Source: Thermomicrobiales bacterium (lineage in GTDB: Bacteria; Chloroflexota; Chloroflexia; Thermomicrobiales; UBA6265). From it: a DNA stretch of 64,000 nucleotides. Position 1 is the first letter of the stretch, and each line of letters begins with the position of its first letter. Below are positions 8,857 through 18,143 of the stretch, one piece after another. The notes below the pieces were generated by a model that saw only the letters and a program-made list of their open reading frames with translations, did no database searches and was not told the DNA's origin. The position numbers and the translations under genes are program-made. The stretch covers positions 1-64,000 of the forward strand of contig JAUJOZ010000004.1 of NCBI GenBank assembly GCA_030447415.1, read 5' to 3'.

Positions 8857-10371
8857 ATGGCACCGATGCGCGTAGCCATCGGCGGGATTTCGCACGAGAG
8901 CAGCACCTTCGCGACCGTGCCGACGACGCTGGTCGACTTCGAGCGGCGCCATTACGCCGAGGGCGACAAGCTGCTGACCACGTTCGCCGACACCAGGACA
9001 GGCATCGGCGGGTTCCTCGCCGCGGCGGCCGAGGCCGACTTCACGGTTGTTCCGACGCTCTTTGCGGCGGCCATGCCCGGCGGCCCGGTCACCGCCGAGG
9101 CGACGCGCGCTCTGGTCGACCGCCTGACGGCTGGTCTGCGAGTGGCCCAGGCCGAGGGACCGCTTGCCGGCGTTCTGCTCGACCTCCACGGCGCGATGGT
9201 CTCGGAGCTGGATGATGACGGCGAGTCCTTCATTCTTCGCGCGGTCCGCGCCGTCGTTGGCGCGGACCTCCCTGTCCTGGTCGAGCTCGATCTGCACGGC
9301 AACGTGACCCCGGAGATGATCGACCTCGCCACGGTGACGATGGCCTACGATGAGTACCCCCACACCGACCCGTACGAGCGCGGACACGAGCTGGGGCTGC
9401 TGCTGGCCCGGATCGTCCGGGAGGGGGTGCGGCCGACGACGGCCTTGGTCAGGATCCCGCTCCTCGCCGGCCTGCAGCGCCAGTACACCCACGCCGAGCC
9501 GATGCTCGGCGTCAAGCGCCTGGCCCACGAGCTCGAGGCCGAGCCGGGCGTCCTGGCGGTGAGCTACCTACCAGGCTTCGCCTGGGCGGATATCCCGCCG
9601 ACTGGCTTCAGCGTGATCGCCACCACGGACGGCGACCCAGCACAGGCGCGGCAGATCGCGGACCGGCTGGCGCGCTTTGTCTGGGAGCGGCGCGGCGAGT
9701 TCGTCGTCCGCCCGCTCCCGGTGGAAGAGGCAGTGCGGCTGGCGATGGCCGCGCCCGCGGGTCCGATTGTCCTCGCCGACATTGGCGACAATCCAGGCGG
9801 CGGCACCCCGGCAGACGGCACCGTCTTGCTCGACGCGCTGCTGCGCCTGGGAGCGACGCGGGCCGCGCTCGCCCCGCTCAACGACCCGGAGGCGGCCTCG
9901 CCGGCACAGGCTAGCGGAGAGGGGTCGCGGCTCACCTTGCGGCTTGGTGGCAAGACCGACCGGTTCCACGGCCAGCCGCTGACCGTCAGCGGTCGGGTCG
10001 TCCGCGTCACCGATGGCCGCTTCGTGCACACGGGGCCAATGAGTACCGGGGTGGTGATCGACCTGGGTCCGACCGCCGTGCTGGCGCTGGAGGGCTGGGC
10101 CGGTGGTGAAGTGGAGGTCGTCGTCACCACCCACCGCTACCAGCCGACGGACCTGGGCATCTTCCGCACCCAGGGCATCGAGCCGACTGACCGGCAGATC
10201 CTCGCCGTCAAATCGTCGGTCCACTACCGAGCGGCCTTCACGCCCATCGCGAAGCAGATTATCGAAGTCGACACGCCTGGACTGACCAGTCCACATCTGG
10301 ACGGCCTCGAGTTCCGCCACTTGACGCGCCCGATCTACCCGTTCGACCCCGACATGACCTGGCACCCCTGA
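8857..10371 (+). CDS. M81 family metallopeptidase (MlrC-like)
   Basis: A 504-residue protein of the M81/DUF1485 family, named after microcystinase MlrC. Visible family features are the N-terminal RVAIGGISHESSTF, DLHGAMVSE (about 110), ELDLHGNVTPEMIDLA (about 145), AYDEYPHTDPYERG and the C-terminal family segment with ADIGDNPGGGTPADGT near 308. Acidic and histidine residues in these motifs are the likely metal ligands. ATG 8857 (alternative 8866) is chosen because the family start MRVAIGG follows at once; the open frame reads in from the frameshifted permease and is not a real fusion. Its place at the end of a peptide-import operon suggests it hydrolyses the imported substrate. Confidence 0.88.
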   Translation: MAPMRVAIGGISHESSTFATVPTTLVDFERRHYAEGDKLLTTFADTRTGIGGFLAAAAEADFTVVPTLFAAAMPGGPVTAEATRALVDRLTAGLRVAQAEGPLAGVLLDLHGAMVSELDDDGESFILRAVRAVVGADLPVLVELDLHGNVTPEMIDLATVTMAYDEYPHTDPYERGHELGLLLARIVREGVRPTTALVRIPLLAGLQRQYTHAEPMLGVKRLAHELEAEPGVLAVSYLPGFAWADIPPTGFSVIATTDGDPAQARQIADRLARFVWERRGEFVVRPLPVEEAVRLAMAAPAGPIVLADIGDNPGGGTPADGTVLLDALLRLGATRAALAPLNDPEAASPAQASGEGSRLTLRLGGKTDRFHGQPLTVSGRVVRVTDGRFVHTGPMSTGVVIDLGPTAVLALEGWAGGEVEVVVTTHRYQPTDLGIFRTQGIEPTDRQILAVKSSVHYRAAFTPIAKQIIEVDTPGLTSPHLDGLEFRHLTRPIYPFDPDMTWHP

Positions 10372-10868
10372 CTGGCACCGTCCTACGGATGCGGGCCGAG
10401 CGCTCTCCGTCGTCCCCCACGTGCGGATGTCCTCCAACACCCGGCCGCCGCGGTGGGCGTGACGGATGTTGGCGGCCCGGACGAGCAGGGTCATGGCGGG
10501 GCGGTGTCCTTCACCGATCAGCCGGCCAGTCCACCGCGCGACATCGCGCCCATGACCAAGATCGTCGTCTCCATGTTGCTCAACGCCATGGATGCGCTGA
10601 GGCGGATCCCGCGTTCATCGTCGGGGTCGGGTTTCCAAGCTCCGGTGCCGGGTTCTGGGCGCGGCACCGATCGTCCCACCGCGGCGGACGGGGACCAATG
10701 GCTTGGAGGCCATGACGAGGCCCAAGGCGGAGTCGACGGTCCCCGATTCGACCGACACTGGAAAGGCAGCCGCGGGCTGGAGGCGGCGAAAGCTCCGTCC
10801 TCAACTCCTGTACGGATGCGATGCGGCTTGGGAAGATCCGGTGGGCGCGTCCACCTGGCGTCTCCCGT
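10372..10868. other. Gap with no intact gene
   Basis: This 497-bp stretch between the convergent M81 and dioxygenase genes contains the abcF relic at 10426-10494. The remaining sequence shows no start site with a Shine-Dalgarno or family-like peptide in any frame, and is probably gene debris. Confidence 0.4.
10426..10494 (-). pseudogene. Relic of an ABC-F gene start
   Basis: From an ATG at 10494 the minus strand encodes MTLLVRAANIRHAHRGGRVLEDI, nearly the same as the first 23 residues of the intact ABC-F protein (MTLLVQAANIRHAHGGNQIF then ED). Similarity stops abruptly near 10426 and the frame then runs antisense through the M81 gene. Nucleotide differences from the intact gene are numerous, so it is an old paralogue fragment and not a fresh copy. 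Confidence 0.75.
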
Positions 10869-11759
10869 TCATCCTGGTGTCCGCTCCTCGACGGGCTCGA
10901 ACGTCGCGACGATCATTCCCGTCGCGTACGCTTCGGGCGCCTCGTAGCTAAGCACCTCACCACGCATTGGCGTCCGGTTCATCACGCCGGCCAGCATCAG
11001 GACCTGCCAGAGGCCGTCGATCGCGGCGTCCTTCACCTGCTGTTCGTCGAGCTCGATCAGTCGCCCTGGATCGTTGTCGCTGAGCGCCTCCAGGACCGCG
11101 GCATCCACGTCCGCGGCTGCCTCATGGAAGCCGTAGCGCCCCCCCTGATGCGTGTGCGACCAGTCGCACGAGGCGACAAACGCGACTCGTCGCCCATCGC
11201 GCTGTGCGGCCTCCGCGACTGCCTCGCCGAACTCGACCATGGTGGTGCGTGGAAGGATGCGGGAGGGCGTGACGATCACGATCGGTGGTCCGAGATCGAC
11301 GTCGGGAGAAGGGGCGAGCACGTCGCCGTAGCCGACCATGTTCCGCCCATGACCTAAGAACCAGAGCGGCACCATCGTCCCCCAGTCAAGTGGGATCGCG
11401 CTTTCGGCACGCATGTTCCCCGCGTACCCGCCCATCGGGACCGGGATGGCACGCGCTCGCGCCGCCGCGGCAATCGCATCGGTCAGCGGCCCGTCGACCG
11501 GCACGTTCGTCTCAACGGTTCGTCCCTCGTGGTGGAGCGTCCCAGCACCACGCGCCACCGACGCGAGGCAGATGGCGCCATCCACACGGAAGTTGTGTGG
11601 CGTGGCGACGACGACGACGTCTGGCCGGGCGGCAGCGGCGCGGCGACCAAGCTCCATCATCGCCGCGCGGGTGACGAGCGCGCCCAACGCGTCCTCGCTC
11701 AAGTCCGGAATAGTCGGCCATCCGTGAGGCGTGACGCATGCAAACACGATCCCGGACAC
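10869..11759 (-). CDS. LigB-type class III extradiol dioxygenase family protein
   Basis: A 296-residue cytosolic protein resembling the catalytic LigB/MEMO fold. It shows an early TPHG motif (His12), VVVVATPHNFRVDG (about 56-70), the central PIVIVTPSRIL...TMVEFGEAVAEAA block and VAFVASCDWSHTHQGG (about 190-205). These histidines are candidate Fe(II) ligands. I place the start at GTG 11759 because GGAGGAGAGG sits 4-5 bases upstream; the ATG at 11798 is weaker. LigB-fold proteins include protocatechuate-type ring-cleaving dioxygenases and non-catalytic MEMO proteins. No aromatic pathway genes flank it, so the substrate is unknown. Confidence 0.75.
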   Translation of the reverse strand: MSGIVFACVTPHGWPTIPDLSEDALGALVTRAAMMELGRRAAAARPDVVVVATPHNFRVDGAICLASVARGAGTLHHEGRTVETNVPVDGPLTDAIAAAARARAIPVPMGGYAGNMRAESAIPLDWGTMVPLWFLGHGRNMVGYGDVLAPSPDVDLGPPIVIVTPSRILPRTTMVEFGEAVAEAAQRDGRRVAFVASCDWSHTHQGGRYGFHEAAADVDAAVLEALSDNDPGRLIELDEQQVKDAAIDGLWQVLMLAGVMNRTPMRGEVLSYEAPEAYATGMIVATFEPVEERTPG

Positions 11760-12089
11760 GTGTGCCTCTCCTCCGCGACCCACGTCCAGCCAGTTCATCC
11801 GCCAGCATACTGAAGAAGATTCCGGTGTCGCGATCAACTTGACGGTGGAAAGCCACGCCGTCGGCCGCGGCAGTGGCGGGCGCCACGCGGTGGGCAGGCG
11901 CACGCGCCAAAATCCGATGCTGGAGCGCACCGGGGTCGAAGACGGCGGCGAACGGCGGCGCTACTCGACCGGCGAGGCGGACACCATCGTTCCTGCGGCC
12001 AGCCGCTGCTATCTTTAGGGAACGAACCCAAGCAAAGATCGACGGCTCCCAGTCCTTCGCCGCCTGTCGCCCAAGAGGACACCCATCCG
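11760..12089. other. Intergenic region between divergent genes
   Basis: This 330-bp stretch separates the minus-strand dioxygenase from the plus-strand CopC-CopD gene. I see no repeat or recognisable gene. It should hold both promoters, but none matches consensus well enough to name. Confidence 0.4.
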
Positions 12090-14422
12090 TTGCCGAGCCA
12101 TCCCACCGTTCCGTTTCCGGCTGCCCCGCCGGCGCCGAGCCGCGCGGCCCGGCGATCCGGATGTCCTGCCCGCCTCGTGTCGGTCGCGCTCGTGTCCGGG
12201 GTGCTCCTGCTTGGGCTGCTGGCGACCGGAGCGTGGACGACGTCGGCGCACACGACGCTGGTGGAGGCTGATCCGCCGGTGGACGGGCTGCTGGCGGCGC
12301 CCCCATCACGGCTGGAGCTGCGCTTCAGCGAGGCGGTGGCGTTCGGCGTCGGCTCGCCTTCGTTGCGGCTCGTCGGTCAGGACGGACGCGAGGTCCCGCT
12401 GCGGAACGTCGAAGTCGACCAGGTCGATCCCAGCCTGGTGCGGGCCGAGGTGGTCGACGCGGGCCAGGGGACCCACACCGTGGTGTGGTCGGTGCGGGCG
12501 GCGGTTGACGGCCACACGCTGTCGGGCACCTACGCCTTCCGCGTCGGCAGCGGTCGAGCACCAGGGGCGGCAACGACGCAGGGGGAGACGCCCCGCGCGT
12601 GGGCGGTGGCAAGCCGCTGGTTGACCTTCCTCGGCGCCGCTCTGATTGCCGGGGGGTTCGGTTTCGCCCGGCTCGTCGCGGGCGGGACCGGCTTTGGGTC
12701 GCGCAGCAGTCTCCAGCCGGCGCGACGGCGGACCGGCGCGATCCTGGTCGGGGCCGGCGTCGCGCTGATTGCCACGCTCGCCGAGCCGCTGCTCGCAACG
12801 GTGGCGCCACCCACGGGGATGATCGGGCCGGAGCTGGGTGGAGCGTTCCGGGCGCTGCCCGGCGGCTGGTGGCTGCGCCTGACGGCGCTTGGCCTCGCGG
12901 CGATCCTCGCCTTCACCCTGCTGGTCGCCACCCGGCGGCGTCAGCCGGTCCCGTTGCCGGTCGAGCACGAGTGGGTCGGGTTCGGGCTGGGGTTGGCCGC
13001 CCTGCTCGGGTTGAGTCTGACCAGCCATGCTGCCGCCCGCGAAAGCTGGCAGGCGCTGGCCCTGGCGTCGAACATTCTGCACCAGTGGGCGATCGCGCTG
13101 TGGGTAGGCGGGTTGGCGCACCTCGCGCTCGCCTGGCCGGCACTGCGCCCGACGTCCAACGTGGGATCGTCGGGGTCGGGACCGGGGTGCTCAACACCGG
13201 GCTGGTGCTGCCGGCGGTGCGGGAGCTGTGGGCCAGCGGCTACGGCAGGGTGGTCATCCTCACGGTGGTGGCCCTGGTGCCGGCGCTGGTGCGGGCAACG
13301 TTCCACCGCACCACGCTGCGGCGCGCGGCGGAGCGCATCGGGGTGACGCTGGTGGGGCTGCGGACCGTGCGGGCGGAAGCGGCGCTGGCACTCCTGGTCG
13401 CGCTCGGCGGCTCGATCCTGGCGCTGCTGGCGCCGCCGGGAGTCAAGGCGGTGCCGGTGGCCACGATGGTCGACTTGGTGGCACCGGCCGCTGGGATTGG
13501 ACAGCCGGGCGGCGTGGCCGTGCGTCTTCAGGTGCAGCCGGCCCGGAGCGGGGCCAACGCCGTCGTCGTCCGCCTCACCGACACGGCGGGCGAGCCCCTG
13601 CCGCCGGACTTGGCACCGATCCGCATCGACGCCGTGGGGCTCGACCACGCCGGGGAACTGCTGAACATCACGCCATTTGTTGACGCCTCCGGCGCCTACT
13701 CCATTACGGGCGTGGGGCTGGGCGGAACCGGGTGGTGGCGGTTCAACGTCAACCTCTACTGGCCGGGGCAGCCGGTGGAGCAAGTGCCGTTCTACCTGCT
13801 CTTCCCGGACCCCAACGTCCACGGTATGGAGGCTCCGGACACCTCGAAGGCGACCGACGAGGCGACCGCCGTCTTCGGGCGCGGCCTGGAGCATCTGGCG
13901 GGGCTGCACCGCGTCCGGTGGAACGAACGCCTCGGCGGAGGCACCGGGACGGTGGTCGTGGCCGAGCAGGCGATCTCCGATGGGAGTGATGGGCGGCCGC
14001 CGGCCTTCTCCGTCACCGGCGCCGGGTCGACCCTGATCCACGTCGGCGATCGGGAATGGCTGCGGCGGGCCGGGGGGGCGTGGATCGAGCGGGAGGCGGG
14101 GCCGGTCATCTCGCCGCTGGAGTTAGCCCAGGAGTACGCACGGGCGGAGGGGATGCGGCTGGGCCGGGTGGAAGTCGTCGACGGTGAGCCCTGCCAGATC
14201 GTCACCTTCGTCTTGCCGGCCACCGGACTGCAGGAGCCGTCATGGTTTGCCTGGTGGGTCGGCACGGAGAGCGGGCACGTCCGCCAGATGGCGATGGTCG
14301 CCCGTGCCCACTATATGGTGCGCTCCTACCGTGACTTCGACGCGCCGATCGCCATCGTCCCGCCCGCGGACGCGGGTCTCCCCGGCTCGCCCATCGCGAG
14401 CCCAGCGGCCGGAGGGGGATGA
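12090..14422 (+). pseudogene. CopC-CopD copper protein with extra C-terminal domain, frameshifted
   Basis: The first frame (12090 to about 13155) encodes a signal anchor (about 28-48), a CopC domain beginning SAHTTLVEADPPVDG with the terminal DGHTLSGTYAFRV motif, and then several membrane helices of CopD ending in HQWAIALWVGGLAHLALAW. Near 13150-13170 the frame changes. The second frame continues with the CopD part GVLNTGLVLPAVREL...YGRVVIL and ends at 14422 with a roughly 300-residue extracytoplasmic region. CopC binds copper in the periplasm and CopD is thought to move it across the membrane. The C-terminal region resembles no copper domain I can name. The shift equals a net loss of one base, possibly with a larger deletion. 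Confidence 0.8.
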
Positions 14423-14768
14423 GGGCACGGGGAACTCGATTCCATGGGTGGGGAAGATGGTACCCGCCCATAGGCTCTTACCATGACCCGTTCAATTCGA
14501 CACGATGACGCCGAGGCGAACGGCGCTTCAAGCCAAGAACCGGAACGGAGCGACGACCATGATGTCGCTCGTCGCAGGGCCGAACAGGACCATGACGCCT
14601 AAGGCAGACGTCGAGGGGTTCGCTGGCGAGGACAGAAATTATGTTCAGCCGTGAGCGACAGTCGCGGCCATGTGCGTGCATCACAGGGCGTTGTGAAAGT
14701 CAGCTTGCGTGTTGTGAGGGCCTGAAACGCCACCGGTCAATGTCTTCCGCCGCGCCCGGGACGTGATC
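14423..14768. other. Gap with no gene recognised
   Basis: This 346-bp stretch lies between convergent genes. Small frames exist but lack ribosome sites and family resemblance. No tRNA cloverleaf or strong terminator was found. Confidence 0.4.
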
Positions 14769-15656
14769 CTACCGGAAGCCGGCGCCGACGAGGATGAGGA
14801 GGAGGGCGCCGAGGACGAGGCGGTAGAGGACGAAGGGGGTGAAGCTGGCGCGCTGGAGGTAGTGCAGCAACCGCCAGATGGCGAGGAAGCCGACGAGCGC
14901 GGCGGCGAGCCCGCCGGCCGCGAACGCCCGAACTTCGGATTCAGTCAGACCGGCGTCGACCGCGTCCGAAACCGCTTTGGCGGCGGCGCCGGCGGTCAGC
15001 GGCACGCCGAGCAGGAAGGAGAAGCGGGCGGCGTCGGCGCGATGCAGCCCCTGGAAGAGACCAGCGGTGATCGTGGCACCGGAGCGGGAGATGCCCGGCA
15101 GCAGCGCGGTCGCCTGGGCCAACCCGATCGTCACGGCGTCCCGCCAGGTCAGGTGTCCGATCCGGCGCTGGTACGCGCCCGAGCGCTCCGCCGCCCAGAG
15201 CAGCCCGCCGAGGGCAATCAGCAAGCAGGCGCTGACGGTGATCGCGCGGCCGCGGGTGTCGCTATCGTGGAAGAAGCGCTCGATCGCCCCCTGCCCGAAA
15301 AAGCCGGCTAACAGTCCCGGGACGGTCGCAATCGCGATCAACAGCGCCAGCCGGGCCTCGGCATTGGCGTCGACAGCGGCCGCGTCCCAGCCGTGGCCGG
15401 GGTCGGGGTCGCGGAGCAGCGCGCGTGGTCGACGCAACGCTCGGGGCAGGGCGCGTGCCATTCGCAGGAGGTCGCGCCAAAAGTAAGCGAGCACCGCGGT
15501 GAGCGTCCCGACGTGGACCGCGGCGTCGAAGGCGAGTCCGGGCTCGTCCCAGCCGAAGAGCCAGGGCACGATGATGAGGTGGGCCGAGGAGGAGATCGGC
15601 AAGAACTCGGTCAGTCCCTGCACGATCCCGAGCACGATGGCTTGGAGGACGCTCAC
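14769..15656 (-). CDS. uppP: Undecaprenyl-diphosphatase
   Basis: A 295-residue integral membrane phosphatase of the BacA/UppP family. It recycles undecaprenyl diphosphate to the monophosphate lipid carrier for cell-wall synthesis and can confer bacitracin resistance. Both conserved regions are present: the N-terminal GIVQGLTEFLPISSSAHL (about 11-28, with the catalytic Glu) and the central LLPGISRSGATITAGL. About eight membrane helices are expected. It starts with GTG at 15656, whose bases overlap the TGA of the upstream flippase gene (GTGA), so the two are translationally coupled. Confidence 0.95.
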   Translation of the reverse strand: MSVLQAIVLGIVQGLTEFLPISSSAHLIIVPWLFGWDEPGLAFDAAVHVGTLTAVLAYFWRDLLRMARALPRALRRPRALLRDPDPGHGWDAAAVDANAEARLALLIAIATVPGLLAGFFGQGAIERFFHDSDTRGRAITVSACLLIALGGLLWAAERSGAYQRRIGHLTWRDAVTIGLAQATALLPGISRSGATITAGLFQGLHRADAARFSFLLGVPLTAGAAAKAVSDAVDAGLTESEVRAFAAGGLAAALVGFLAIWRLLHYLQRASFTPFVLYRLVLGALLLILVGAGFR

Positions 15657-16840
15657 GGGCGGGGCGCTCGACCATCTCGCACGCGCAGCGGTGCCCGCAG
15701 CCGAGTACCGACGAGGTCGTCGCCGACATCGGGGTCAAGTCGGCGAAGCTGGCCCAGCGAGAGGTGCTGGCGCCACCACTCCAGCGCCCCCCAGAGGGTA
15801 ATTGGGAGATAGAGTGCGGCGTGGACAAGGATGGCGTAGGAGAGGGCGACCGCTTCCGGTACACCGAGGGCACCGTCGACGACCAGCAGAACACCCGTCT
15901 CGAAGGTGCCGACGTAGCCGGGGGAAGCGGGGATGAGGGTCGCCAGGTTGGCCACGCCGGTGGTGAGCAGGATGGCGGCGACGCCCATGGCCGCCGCCAG
16001 CTCACCGCCGAAGCCGCGGGCGATCGTCCCGTACATCGAGGCCTCCAAGCCCCAGGCCAGCAACGACGTGCCCGCGACCAGCGCCAGGTCCGTCTTACGG
16101 GTCAGCACCCCAAGCCCGCTCAAGAACGACCCGGCCAGTCGCTCGAACCGCGCCGCCACGCCAGCCGGAAGCGGCCGGAGCACGAGCCGCAGCAGCCGAT
16201 CGCGGCCGGCGCCCGCCAGGGTCAGCACGACGAGGACGGCGAGGATCCCGGCGAAGAGGAGGAAGGCACCGACCGCGAGCCGCCGGAGTGGGGCGGTGAA
16301 GCTAATGACAGAGGTGGCGGCGAGCATGAAGCCGAGCATGGTCAGACCGTCGAAGAGCCGCTCGACGGCAATGGTCGCGAGCGCGGCAGTCTTGCGAACG
16401 CCGTGGCGCTGACCGAGGAGGTAGGCGCGAACGAACTCGCCGGTGCGTAGCGGCAGCACGTTGTTGGCGGTGTAGCCGACGACCACGATGGGGAAGACGT
16501 CCCGGGCCCGGACGCGAACCACCGGCCGCAGCAGCACGCTCCAGCGGATGGCCCGAACCCAGACGCCTGCGAAGTAGCAGGCGAGGGCCGGCAGGAGCCA
16601 GACGTAGTCGGCTTGGCGGAGCGCGTCGCGGATGCCGCCGAGGTCTTGCCCGCGGAAGGCGAAGGCGAGGAAGAGAGCGCTGATCAGGAGGCCGAGCCAC
16701 GTCCGCCACGACAGCAGGGCAACGGGCACCCGCTCGATACCGGCGGACGCGGGCGTGGTGCCAAGGCTCTGCTGGTGGTCTGACGCGGGATGATTAGGCT
16801 CTTGAGGGCTCGCGGTGGGTTGGCTGGAGGATCGTTGCAC
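15653..16840 (-). CDS. Flippase-like membrane protein (UPF0104/LPG-synthase transmembrane family)
   Basis: A polytopic protein of about 395 residues with the family pattern: WLLPALACYFAGVWVRAIRWSVLL early, VVVGYTANNVLPLRTGEFVRAYLLG in the middle, ATIAVERLFDGLTML, and LIPASPGYVGTFETGVL near the C-terminus. These are the membrane part of lysylphosphatidylglycerol-synthase-like proteins, thought to move lipid intermediates. The open frame extends upstream to 17290 across a divergent gene. I prefer GTG 16840, preceded by an AGGAG about ten bases upstream, but the start is uncertain. It overlaps uppP by four bases, suggesting a shared role in lipid-carrier handling. Confidence 0.85.
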   Translation of the reverse strand: MQRSSSQPTASPQEPNHPASDHQQSLGTTPASAGIERVPVALLSWRTWLGLLISALFLAFAFRGQDLGGIRDALRQADYVWLLPALACYFAGVWVRAIRWSVLLRPVVRVRARDVFPIVVVGYTANNVLPLRTGEFVRAYLLGQRHGVRKTAALATIAVERLFDGLTMLGFMLAATSVISFTAPLRRLAVGAFLLFAGILAVLVVLTLAGAGRDRLLRLVLRPLPAGVAARFERLAGSFLSGLGVLTRKTDLALVAGTSLLAWGLEASMYGTIARGFGGELAAAMGVAAILLTTGVANLATLIPASPGYVGTFETGVLLVVDGALGVPEAVALSYAILVHAALYLPITLWGALEWWRQHLSLGQLRRLDPDVGDDLVGTRLRAPLRVRDGRAPRP

Positions 16841-17096
16841 GCGCGTCCGGGGCTCCTGGCTCCTTGAGCGGACGGGCCGCGCCCCGGCGGGCGCACCGCG
16901 GCGCAGTATACGCGCCGGGGAACGAGGCGGCCAGACGCGAGCCCGCGGGTGGCTACGGATCGTCCGCGCTCGTTCGTTGGGAGAAGGTGCGAGGGGTGCT
17001 GGAGGGATCTCGGCGAACTGGACCCGTCCGTGCCGGCGGGCCGTGGTACCGTTGCGCCGGGGTAACGTTGACCCGTTCCGAGCGGGGGGGGGCCCG

Positions 17097-17792
17097 ATGG
17101 CGTCTTCGATACCCGAAGGCACGCTGACTGCGCAGGAACTGGCGTTCCTGCGCAGTGTGGACAGCCCGACGGTCGCGAATGCGATCGAGGCGTTCCGCGT
17201 CCGGGACCGGATGGAGGGATACATTGGCGGCGCGGTGCGGTGCCTCTTCCCCGATCTCGGGGTGATGGTCGGCCAGGCGCTCACCGTCACGATGACGAGC
17301 CGGCCGGGGTCGGCAGCGGGTCGCGAAGCGTACTGGGCGATGTGGGACGCGCTCGAGCGGGTGCCGCGGCCATCGGTACTCGTGATCCAGGACGTGAGCG
17401 GGGCGCCGTCGCGCTGCGCCTATTGTGGCGAGGTGATGGCGACCATCGCCCGGCGGCTCGGCGCGGTCGGCGTGGTCACGGACGGCGGCTTGCGCGACCT
17501 GGCGGAGGTCCGTGCCCTCGGCATGCACTACTACGCCAGCTACGCCGTCGTGTCCCATGGGAACTTCGAGATCGTTGAGGTCGGGACGCCGATCACTCTC
17601 GACGGCCAGATGGTCTCCACCGGTGACGTGCTCCACGGCGACGCCAACGGCATCGTGATCGTGCCACCGGCGGTGATACCGGACCTGCCGGAAGCAGTCG
17701 AGCGGGTCCGCGTCCGCGAACGGCGGATGATGGACTACGTCGCAAGCGAGGGCTTCACCCTCCGGGGGGCGCGAGAGACCAGCGGGTACTGA
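17097..17792 (+). CDS. RraA family protein (4-hydroxy-4-methyl-2-oxoglutarate aldolase-like)
   Basis: A 231-residue protein of the RraA/HMG-aldolase fold. It begins with the family's LRSVDSPTVANAIEAF segment and carries GAVGVVTDGGLRDLAEVRALG (about 121-142), whose Arg-Asp pair is the conserved catalytic/metal-binding site. HGDANGIVIVPP near 185 is the second family block. Members are metal-dependent oxaloacetate decarboxylases or aldolases; a few inhibit RNase E. I start at ATG 17097, where similarity begins; the open frame extends upstream without resemblance. It is divergent from the flippase gene and stands alone. Confidence 0.85.
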   Translation: MASSIPEGTLTAQELAFLRSVDSPTVANAIEAFRVRDRMEGYIGGAVRCLFPDLGVMVGQALTVTMTSRPGSAAGREAYWAMWDALERVPRPSVLVIQDVSGAPSRCAYCGEVMATIARRLGAVGVVTDGGLRDLAEVRALGMHYYASYAVVSHGNFEIVEVGTPITLDGQMVSTGDVLHGDANGIVIVPPAVIPDLPEAVERVRVRERRMMDYVASEGFTLRGARETSGY

Positions 17793-17846
17793 CCATGACC
17801 GGAGGTCCGCGCCCGCTCGTGAATCACCGCCGCTCGGGGACCTGTA

Positions 17847-18089
17847 TCAGACCCGATCGGGGACAAGGCGAAGGCGGACGATGCAGGGCGTGAGCAGGTT
17901 GAACTCGAGCTCGGCAGCGCCGTCTCGGGGCTGCACGTCCGGTTTGGGGGCCTCGTCCAGGCGGTCGGCCGCTCGCAATGCGGCCCGCTGCTCGTCCGTG
18001 GGCCAATCCATCTCGCCGGGCCAGTGGCGAACGATGTTCGAGTGCATCCGGTCCACCCCGTCCACCAAGGCGCGGCAGCGGCGTGCCAT
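17847..18089 (-). pseudogene. C-terminal relic of a glycoside hydrolase (GH39-like)
   Basis: The last roughly 80 codons of a minus-strand frame read like the tail of GH39 beta-xylosidase-type enzymes: DRMHSN (family RxHSN), W..EM..PTDEQRAALRAADRL, then ELEFNLLTPCIVRLRLVP, the final beta-strands. Nothing upstream in this frame continues the enzyme, and a nucleotidyltransferase gene on the other strand occupies that DNA. The rest of the gene seems to have been lost when the region rearranged. Family recognition is by pattern only. Confidence 0.4.
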
Positions 18090-18143
18090 CGTCGGCGACC
18101 GGGGAGGTGTGCTCTCCGGTTCGTACCCACCGAGGCAGACGTG

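Noticed and set aside
6880..10371. A single 1163-codon open frame from the permease into the peptidase
   Set aside because: The middle 380 codons are an out-of-frame reading of dppC; the continuity is an accident of the 55-bp duplication and not a permease-peptidase fusion.
9568..10494. A 308-codon frame starting like ABC-F on the minus strand
   Set aside because: Only the first 23 codons are ABC-F-like; the rest is antisense to the M81 gene, so only the relic is reported.
14423..14768. Possible tRNA-like stems (GTTCAATTC and GGTTCGC patches)
   Set aside because: No acceptor, D-arm or anticodon arm can be folded around them.
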